Assembly: GCA_015067385.1 (NCBI GenBank)
Contig: SVMP01000075.1
Location: 1 to 9,855 of the forward strand
DNA length: 9,855 nt
Reading direction: 5' to 3'
Source: Oscillospiraceae bacterium
Lineage (GTDB): Bacteria; Bacillota; Clostridia; Oscillospirales; UBA644
Under the pieces are notes generated by a model. The model did not search any database. It had not been told where the DNA came from and worked only from the letters and a program-made list of their open reading frames with translations. The first letter of the stretch is position 1. Every line of letters starts with the position of its first letter. This document shows positions 1 to 4,858 of this stretch, piece by piece. Made by a program: the position numbers and the translations under genes.

Positions 1-146
1 TCAAAAGGCCTGCCTTTTACTGCAACAAAAATCGAGCCGGGATGAACATCCGATATTTCCGACGTTACGTTTGAAATTTCAATATCTTCTTTTAATTTTA
101 AACTTCCGTTATATTCAACGTCTCGTAATACGTGATCTAAACGCAA
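1..146 (-). CDS. murE: UDP-N-acetylmuramyl-tripeptide synthetase MurE, N-terminal fragment
   Basis: Only the first 48 codons are present; the gene continues past the left edge of the window. MurE is the cytoplasmic ATP-dependent ligase that adds the third amino acid (meso-diaminopimelate or lysine) to UDP-MurNAc-L-Ala-D-Glu. The visible N-terminus contains a segment reading DVHPGSIFVAVKGRPF (about residues 33-48), which matches the conserved Mur ligase N-terminal pattern of V.PG.[LI]FVA..G followed by the substrate-binding loop. The start is probably TTG at 146, because GGAGGT (151-156) sits 4-5 nt upstream; a second TTG at 149 would be too close to the RBS. It begins 17 bp after the ftsI stop codon, so the two are co-transcribed. 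The family is fairly sure from the motif; the choice of MurE over another Mur ligase rests on the position directly after the PBP in the dcw order. Confidence 0.8.
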   Translation of the reverse strand, partial: MRLDHVLRDVEYNGSLKLKEDIEISNVTSEISDVHPGSIFVAVKGRPF

Positions 147-163
147 CAAGACCTCCGAGTTAT

Positions 164-2368
164 TTATTCAAATGTTACCGTAACAACAGTCGCTTTATCT
201 ACCTTTTCTCCTGCTGCGGGCGACTGAGAGACCGCAACGACATTGGGATAATTAATATTTACGCCTTTGACCTTAATATTAAGATCTGCGCCGATAAGTG
301 CTTCATTACAGTCCGCCGCAGTTTTACCCAAAAGATCGGGAACGATCGTCTTACGCTCGAACTCTGTTTCATTCGTATAGAGAATAACCGTGCCGCCTTC
401 GGGAAGAGAAGTATTCTTTGAAGGAAGCTGATAGCTTACGATACCGTCGCCGCCGATAATTTTTGCAGAGAACGAACTGTTTGCAAGCATCGAAACAGCA
501 TCGGAGCTATCGTATCCGATAAGGTCGGGGACAGAATAAGAAGCACTTGTTGTACCGTCTCCGTAATCGGGTTCGATATTAAGATGTTTCATGCAGTCTT
601 CCATAATATCTCTGCCGAGGGGCGCTGCGATGTACGAACCGTAGATCTGTTCACTGTCAGGTTCGTCAACGATAACAAGAACACATATCTGGGGATCATC
701 GGCAGGAGCAAAACAAATAAAAGAAGCTATTTTTTTGCTGTTTTCATATGTACCGTCGGAAACCTTCTGAGAAGTACCTGTTTTACCTGCGATCCTGTAG
801 CCTTTCAAATAGCCGGTCTTACCTTTTTCTACGGTATACTCGAGCATTTCCCAAAGAGTTTCCGCTGTTTGTTGAGAAACGACCTCTCTGACAGGCGTGG
901 GATCGTTCGAAAGAATAACATTTCCCTGTGAGTCTGTTATTTCTTTAACGATATACGGTTTCATATATGTGCCGCCGTTCGCAATAGCACTGACACCTGC
1001 GATAAGCTGCATACCTGTAATTTTAAATGTCTGACCGAAAGAGGATGAATAAAGGTTGTAATCGGTCATTGAAGCAAGGGCGTGGTGAATACCGGCAACT
1101 TCTCCGGGAAGACCTACTCCGGTTTTTTCACGAAGACCGAAAATAGTTATATAATTATAGAAACGTTCAATACCTATTTTTTCCGCAACCTGAATAAATA
1201 CAGGGTTACATGAATTTGCCATCGCATCTCTGAAATCTTCAAGACCGTGACCTGTTCGTTTATGGCAATGATAAGTTATAACACCCTTTTGAATCGAACC
1301 CGTGCAGTTAAATGTATTATTAAGGATCGGGAGATTTTCTTCAAGAGCCATTGCGGCGGTAAAAATTTTAAATGTTGAGCCGGGGTCATACTGTTCAACG
1401 ACGAACTTATTTGTTCGAAGCTCCGCAAGCGTTGAATTGTAAGCGGAAACATATTCATCGGTAACGTTGCCCATTTCATCGAGATACTCGGAAAGAGTAT
1501 TGAGAATTATCTCATCGTCGATCGTAAAAGGATCATTGGGATCATAGTCGGGTTTTGTGGACATTGCAAGTATTTCACCCGTTTTAACATCCATAATACA
1601 TGCCGCAACACGATTCTGAACATTATGCTCGACACGTGTATTCTGAATATGTTTTTCAAGGAAATACTGCATTTCGATATCGATCGTAAGTTTTACGTCA
1701 TAACCGTCCTCAGCGCTTACATATTGCTCGTATTCGAAAGGCATACTTGTTCCGAGTGCATTATTGGAAGTTATTATCTTTCCGTTTGAGCCTTTAAGAT
1801 ACGTATCATAAAGGTATTCAAGTCCTTCAAGCCCCTGATTGTCTGTTCCGACAAAACCGAGAACGGTGGAAAGCAGATTTCCGTGAGGATAATATCTTTT
1901 TGCGGTTTCGGTTATTGTTACAACATCAACAAGACCTTTATTTTCCGAAAGGAACTCACTAACGGCATCCGCTTGATCTTTCTCTATACCTCTGACGATT
2001 TCGACATATCTGACATCTCTTTTTGTTTTTTCAAGGAGTTTATCATAATCTATGTCTAATATCTCTGACAGATTAGATGCAAGAAGTTCACGTTCCTCAT
2101 CATTCTCAAAAGAAATCGGTTTCATCGTAACAAGATAAGCCGTTGCAGAGATAGCAAGTTCATTGCCGTTACGGTCAACAATAGAACCTCTTTTTGCCTG
2201 AATAGCAATATCGCTCGTTTGCTGATCGACCGCTATACGTTCATATTTTTCATGTTCCACTATCTGTAAATAAAAGAATCTGCCTATAAGGCCTAAAAAA
2301 CATAAACAAAAAAAACATCCGGCAACAATATACGAAATAACCATATCTCTTGAAGGACGTTGAGCCAT
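164..2368 (-). CDS. ftsI: Class B penicillin-binding protein (FtsI/SpoVD type) with two PASTA domains
   Basis: This is a 734-residue membrane-anchored transpeptidase that cross-links septal (or spore cortex) peptidoglycan outside the membrane. A short basic N-terminus is followed by one membrane helix (about residues 11-37). The PBP dimerisation domain starts at about 58 (AKRGSIVDRNGNELA). The transpeptidase domain carries the catalytic SxxK as STFK (Ser331, Lys334), the SxN motif as SCN (386-388) and the KTGT motif (529-532), so it should be active. Two PASTA domains follow, at about 612-667 and 675-734, each beginning with a VPDL motif. The ATG at 2368 is chosen because AAGG lies 8 nt upstream and the predicted membrane anchor follows at once. 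Both vegetative division PBPs (FtsI/PBP2B) and sporulation SpoVD have this architecture; position in the dcw cluster does not separate them, because SpoVD is also encoded there in Bacillus. Family assignment is firm, subtype is not. Confidence 0.93.
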   Translation of the reverse strand: MAQRPSRDMVISYIVAGCFFCLCFLGLIGRFFYLQIVEHEKYERIAVDQQTSDIAIQAKRGSIVDRNGNELAISATAYLVTMKPISFENDEERELLASNLSEILDIDYDKLLEKTKRDVRYVEIVRGIEKDQADAVSEFLSENKGLVDVVTITETAKRYYPHGNLLSTVLGFVGTDNQGLEGLEYLYDTYLKGSNGKIITSNNALGTSMPFEYEQYVSAEDGYDVKLTIDIEMQYFLEKHIQNTRVEHNVQNRVAACIMDVKTGEILAMSTKPDYDPNDPFTIDDEIILNTLSEYLDEMGNVTDEYVSAYNSTLAELRTNKFVVEQYDPGSTFKIFTAAMALEENLPILNNTFNCTGSIQKGVITYHCHKRTGHGLEDFRDAMANSCNPVFIQVAEKIGIERFYNYITIFGLREKTGVGLPGEVAGIHHALASMTDYNLYSSSFGQTFKITGMQLIAGVSAIANGGTYMKPYIVKEITDSQGNVILSNDPTPVREVVSQQTAETLWEMLEYTVEKGKTGYLKGYRIAGKTGTSQKVSDGTYENSKKIASFICFAPADDPQICVLVIVDEPDSEQIYGSYIAAPLGRDIMEDCMKHLNIEPDYGDGTTSASYSVPDLIGYDSSDAVSMLANSSFSAKIIGGDGIVSYQLPSKNTSLPEGGTVILYTNETEFERKTIVPDLLGKTAADCNEALIGADLNIKVKGVNINYPNVVAVSQSPAAGEKVDKATVVTVTFE

Positions 2369-2457
2369 ATTCTTTACCTTAGCTTCTCGATCGACAAGCT
2401 TCCTTTCTTAATTTAGGACGATAGAAAATTACGTAACTGATTAAAAGATTTGAAAAA

Positions 2458-2490
2458 GCAAGGGTCACTTGCGTGACCCTCGTTTTTTTT
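2458..2490. terminator. Two-sided terminator-like hairpin between ftsL and ftsI
   Basis: AGGGTCAC (2461-2468) and GTGACCCT (2473-2480) form a perfect 8-bp stem around a 4-base loop. On the plus strand it is followed by CG and eight T residues (2483-2490). On the minus strand, the direction of the dcw genes, the loop reads GCAA (a stable GNRA tetraloop closed by C-G) and is followed by TGC and five T residues. It therefore meets the shape of an intrinsic terminator in both directions, with a longer U-tract on the plus strand although no plus-strand gene is known upstream. On the minus strand it would attenuate readthrough from mraZ-rsmH-ftsL into ftsI-murE. Activity is inferred from shape alone. 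Confidence 0.5.
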
Positions 2491-2529
2491 GGAGATACTC
2501 TATAAAAGCAAAACGCAAATAGTCTAAAT

Positions 2530-2576
2530 AAATGCCTTTATCATCTTTCCGCATTGCAAAAACATGAGAGGCATTT
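2530..2576. repeat. Inverted repeat, 8-bp arms with 31-bp loop
   Basis: AAATGCCT (2530-2537) is the exact reverse complement of AGGCATTT (2569-2576). The stem can be lengthened inward by a G-T wobble and an A-T pair. The arms enclose 31 bases. It may be a long stem-loop in an RNA from either strand. It forms part of the structured block between ftsL and ftsI. Confidence 0.5.
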
Positions 2577-2581
2577 GGAAT

Positions 2582-2635
2582 CCACCGATAACGGTGGCAA
2601 AGTCCCTTTGTTGTGTGTGTTGTGTGTTAAGGGAC
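2582..2635. repeat. Adjacent stem-loops with a competing alternative pairing
   Basis: CCACCG (2582-2587) and CGGTGG (2592-2597) form a tight 6-bp hairpin with a 4-base loop. Next to it GTCCCTT (2602-2608) pairs exactly with AAGGGAC (2629-2635) around a 20-base GT-rich loop. The left arm of the second stem can instead fold locally as CAAAG-TCC-CTTTG (2598-2610), so two mutually exclusive structures are possible. Such alternatives are typical of attenuators, but they may also be a by-product of a palindromic repeat. No known RNA family was recognised. Confidence 0.45.
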
Positions 2636-2707
2636 GGTAAAACGACAGAGGAGAGATGTTCCGGAAAATGTCGTATAAGGACACATATAGTAATAAGTAT
2701 GCTTCCG

Positions 2708-3106
2708 TTATTTGAAATATTCCAATGCAACGGAAAAAGCTCTCGAAATACGGGAGAAAATACCTGTATTCTCCTCCTCTGTTGAGATCAATAGTGTTTG
2801 GTTTGTGTTGTTGCTGACGATATATTCAATTTGGTAACTGTTAATCTTAGTCATTCCGAGACGGTTTACAACGTAATCTTCGACATTACGGTAATTCGTT
2901 CTCTTTTCGTATTCGATGCGAAGAAGTTCGCCTTCATTTTGTTCGATCGCAAGTTCATTATTGAGAAGTTTAAGGCGGTAGTTCTTTTCGTATTGAGAAA
3001 TACAGCACATTACACTCATTGCGCCGACTGCTATTATAATAAGGATAAGGACAGCAATAGTTATATCAAACTTCTTTTTCTTATCAACTTTTTCCATATT
3101 GCTCAA
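2708..3106 (-). CDS. ftsL: FtsL-like bitopic cell-division protein
   Basis: This small bitopic protein has a lysine-rich cytoplasmic tail (residues 1-13), one membrane helix (about 14-36) and an extracytoplasmic region with a likely coiled coil (about 38-70). After that comes VEDYVVNRLGMTKINSYQIEYI (about 75-96, in two stretches), resembling the end of the FtsL/DivIC coiled-coil module. In known systems FtsL joins DivIB/FtsQ and DivIC/FtsB and helps activate the FtsW-FtsI septal synthase. Sequence conservation in this family is poor, so the call rests on topology, size and position between rsmH and the PBP. The C-terminus (about 97-132) extends beyond the usual domain and is unrecognised. The start is uncertain: TTG at 3106 lies 4 nt after AAAGGA, and ATG at 3097 lies 13 nt after it, giving 132 or 129 residues. 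It follows rsmH by 25 bp, or by 34 bp from the ATG. Confidence 0.75.
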   Translation of the reverse strand: MSNMEKVDKKKKFDITIAVLILIIIAVGAMSVMCCISQYEKNYRLKLLNNELAIEQNEGELLRIEYEKRTNYRNVEDYVVNRLGMTKINSYQIEYIVSNNTNQTLLISTEEENTGIFSRISRAFSVALEYFK

Positions 3107-3131
3107 TCCGTCCTTTCTTTATATATAATAG

Positions 3132-4067
3132 TTATTTAACTTCGAATACTCTTAACTTTGAGCTTCTCGCTCTCGGGTTTGTTTCCATTTCCTCATCGGA
3201 AGGGATAATCGGTTTTTTTGTCAGGACCTTACCGAGACTTGTCTTTCCGCATACACATACGGGAAAGCTCGGAGGGCATGTACAAGGATTTTCAGCAGAA
3301 GCGAATGCTGTTTTTACAATTCTGTCTTCAAGCGAATGGAAAGTAATAACTGCTATCCTTCCGCCCGGATTCATGTACGGGATAATGTCGGAAAGGATGT
3401 CGCTTACCTGTTTAAGTTCCTGATTAACTGCGATCCTTATTGCCTGAAACACACGTTTCGCAGGGTGTTGTGCTTCATTAAGTGCTTTTTTGGGCATTGC
3501 GGATTTAATTACATCCACAAGTTCAAGTGTTGTGTTTATAGGTGATGACTGACGTACCGTTACTATTTTCTTTGCTATCGGACGAGACCAACGTTCTTCG
3601 CCGTATTCAAAGAATATACGTGCAAGTTCCTGTTCGGAATATGTATTTATAAGATCAGCGGCTGTAAAAGCATCGTCTCTGTTCATTCTCATATCAAGAG
3701 GCGCATCGTTCATATATGAAAAGCCGCGTTCTGCCGAATCGAGTTGATGAGAAGAAACGCCAAGGTCCAAAAGCAATCCGTCAAGCTTTATTCCGCGTTT
3801 CTCAAGTATTTCGGGGAGAGTTCTGAATTCGGCATGATATATTTCTTTTTTGCAGGCAAGCGGTTCAAGACGGGCGGTACAAGCGGCTATTGCTTCGGTA
3901 TCTCTGTCCGTACAGACGAGAAGACCGTTTTCGGAAAGACGGGAACCGATCGCATAAGAATGTCCGCCGCCGCCTGCGGTACCGTCTGCATAAATCCCTT
4001 CGGGTTTTATGTTAAGAGAGTCGATCGTTTCTTTAAAAAGAACAGGGATATGAGAAAAATCTGCCAT
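3132..4067 (-). CDS. rsmH: 16S rRNA (cytosine-1402-N4)-methyltransferase RsmH (MraW)
   Basis: RsmH uses S-adenosylmethionine to N4-methylate C1402 of 16S rRNA in the ribosomal P site. From the ATG at 4067 the protein has 311 residues, the normal family length. It shows the N-terminal HIPVLFKE motif (6-13), the SAM-binding ADGTAGGGGHS (27-37), LLLDLGVSSHQLD (98-110), ERGFSY and PLDMRM (113-128), FEYGEERW (153-160), HPAKRVFQAIRIAVNQEL (201-218), ITFHSLEDR (241-249) and the C-terminal NPRARSSKLRVFE (297-309). A CxC-x6-CxC cluster lies at 262-273. The ATG is preferred over the in-frame TTG at 4073 because it follows the mraZ TGA by only 2 bp, with no separate strong RBS. This suggests translational coupling to mraZ. 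Confidence 0.97.
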   Translation of the reverse strand: MADFSHIPVLFKETIDSLNIKPEGIYADGTAGGGGHSYAIGSRLSENGLLVCTDRDTEAIAACTARLEPLACKKEIYHAEFRTLPEILEKRGIKLDGLLLDLGVSSHQLDSAERGFSYMNDAPLDMRMNRDDAFTAADLINTYSEQELARIFFEYGEERWSRPIAKKIVTVRQSSPINTTLELVDVIKSAMPKKALNEAQHPAKRVFQAIRIAVNQELKQVSDILSDIIPYMNPGGRIAVITFHSLEDRIVKTAFASAENPCTCPPSFPVCVCGKTSLGKVLTKKPIIPSDEEMETNPRARSSKLRVFEVK

Positions 4068-4069
4068 GA

Positions 4070-4555
4070 TCAAATACCCAATTCTTCAAATGCGGAAAGA
4101 ATATCATCGTCGTTTTCAGTATCGTAGGAATCCCATTTATCAGCGTTCCATATTTCGATACGGGTCATAGCGCCGACGACAACAACATCTTTTACAAGAT
4201 CAGCAAATTTACGGAGATTTTGAGATACTGTTATTCTGCCCTGAGGGTCGATCTCGGAACGGCAAGCATTACCGAGGATAGCTCTTTGAGAAGCGCCGCC
4301 TTTGCCGATGGTTTTGGATGCTATCTCTTTTGCGAAAGCATACCATCTTTTTTCAGAGAAAACGAAAATACAGTTATCGGAGCCTTTTGTCATATAAACA
4401 GCATTGCCTACTGTTTCACGGAATTTAGCAGGAAGAAAAACTCTTCCTTTTGCATCCATGGTGTGTCGGTAGTTACCGATAAGGTTCATAGCGCCGACAA
4501 AAAGATCATCTTCAGCAGATGTTTCTTCTACGGGTCTGATTTCTTCGTTTTCCAT
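4070..4555 (-). CDS. mraZ: Transcriptional regulator MraZ
   Basis: MraZ is a ring-forming DNA-binding protein that usually heads the dcw cluster and controls its own promoter by binding short GTGG/TGGG repeats. This copy has 161 residues and both AbrB-like half-domains, each with a DxxGR signature: MDAKGRVFLPAKFRE (33-47) and IDPQGRITV (102-110). The start at 4555 is chosen because AAAGGAG (4566-4572) precedes it by 10 nt. Longer in-frame reading up to 4720 would run through the promoter and operator, so it is rejected. With this start the protein has an acidic extension of about 22 residues (MENEEIRPVEETSAEDD...) before the canonical beginning near Met23-Gly27. Met23 is the alternative start, but it has no clear RBS. 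The neighbours (promoter, GTGG repeats and rsmH two bases downstream) fit autoregulation of the cluster. Confidence 0.95.
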   Translation of the reverse strand: MENEEIRPVEETSAEDDLFVGAMNLIGNYRHTMDAKGRVFLPAKFRETVGNAVYMTKGSDNCIFVFSEKRWYAFAKEIASKTIGKGGASQRAILGNACRSEIDPQGRITVSQNLRKFADLVKDVVVVGAMTRIEIWNADKWDSYDTENDDDILSAFEELGI

Positions 4556-4594
4556 AGGTCGTACGCTCCTTTCTACACCATTTTTTATTAAACC

Positions 4595-4642
4595 GTGGAC
4601 TTTTCCACCCCAAAAGTGCACCTTTATCCACTTGCGCACCAC
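4595..4642 (-). promoter_or_regulatory. Putative MraZ operator: four GTGG-type repeats plus an inverted repeat
   Basis: On the minus strand, just downstream of the -10 box, GTGG-type tetramers occur at 4642-4639, 4631-4628, 4621-4618 (as GTGC) and 4608-4605. Their start-to-start spacings are 11, 10 and 13 bp, close to one helical turn. Spaced TGGG/GTGG repeats around the mraZ transcription start are the known recognition pattern of MraZ. The last unit also forms the inverted repeat GTGGA-AAAG-TCCAC (4608-4595). Site identity is inferred from pattern and position. Confidence 0.6.
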
Positions 4643-4643
4643 C

Positions 4644-4672
4644 ATTATACTATATATAAGATGTAATGTCAA
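4644..4672 (-). promoter_or_regulatory. Consensus sigma-A promoter of mraZ and the dcw cluster
   Basis: Read on the minus strand, TTGACA (4672-4667) is separated by exactly 17 bp from TATAAT (4649-4644), a perfect match to the housekeeping consensus. Transcription should start near 4637, giving an untranslated leader of about 80 nt that contains the GTGG repeats. A promoter this strong at the head of a division cluster suggests that repression sets its output. Confidence 0.85.
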
Positions 4673-4799
4673 CAATTTACAGAGAAATAATTGTAAAACG
4701 GTATGTAAATGTTTTATCACGCAGAAAAAATCTTTTCGTCATTTTGCACAAAAAATCCCATCATGCCAAAAAAATGCGGCAAAATCAAGGCTTACAGTA

Positions 4800-4828
4800 T
4801 TGATTTTTACTGTCCGGTATGGTATACT
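4800..4828 (+). promoter_or_regulatory. Promoter of polA
   Basis: TTGATT (4800-4805), a 17-bp spacer and TATACT (4823-4828), with an extended -10 TG (4820-4821) one base upstream of the -10 hexamer. Transcription would begin near 4835, about 24 nt before the polA ATG at 4859. About 127 bp of AT-rich DNA (4673-4799) separates it from the divergent mraZ promoter; I see no further element there. Confidence 0.75.
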
Positions 4829-4858
4829 AATCAAGAAAACACCCTTTCGGAGGCTAAT

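Larger units (their letters stand above)
2369..2707. other. 339-bp structured intergenic gap between ftsL and ftsI
   Basis: No convincing protein-coding gene lies here. The stretch 2461-2635 holds four inverted repeats, listed separately: 2461-2480, 2530-2576, 2582-2597 and 2602-2635. It also holds a GT-rich low-complexity run at 2609-2628. The part nearest ftsI (2369-2460) is AT-rich and featureless apart from the ftsI ribosome binding site; I found no minus-strand promoter there better than weak. The part nearest ftsL (2636-2707) shows nothing I can name. Because ftsL and ftsI are normally adjacent or overlapping, this gap is unusual. It could be an inserted non-autonomous repeat element, an RNA regulatory element acting within the operon, or a small RNA gene. 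The sequence does not decide between these. Confidence 0.6.

Noticed and set aside
2609..2628. GT-rich run as a phase-variable microsatellite
   Set aside because: The repeat is irregular and short, and lies outside any gene or promoter I can identify.
2753..2774. Imperfect hairpin GGAG...CTCC near the end of ftsL
   Set aside because: It is interrupted by a two-base bulge, lies in coding sequence, and has no T-tract; probably chance.
2524..2785. Overlapping open frames on both strands across the ftsL-ftsI gap (minus 2524-2730, plus 2564-2785)
   Set aside because: They overlap each other and the 3' end of ftsL, lack RBSs, have odd composition (Cys-rich on the plus strand), and their middle is the GT-rich low-complexity loop. 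I keep the region as structured non-coding DNA.
4556..4720. In-frame upstream extension of mraZ
   Set aside because: It would translate through the -10/-35 promoter and the GTGG repeats; an RBS-backed ATG exists at 4555.
4709..4858. 50-codon N-terminal extension of polA
   Set aside because: The polA promoter (4800-4828) lies within it, and the GGAGG-supported ATG at 4859 gives the normal family start.
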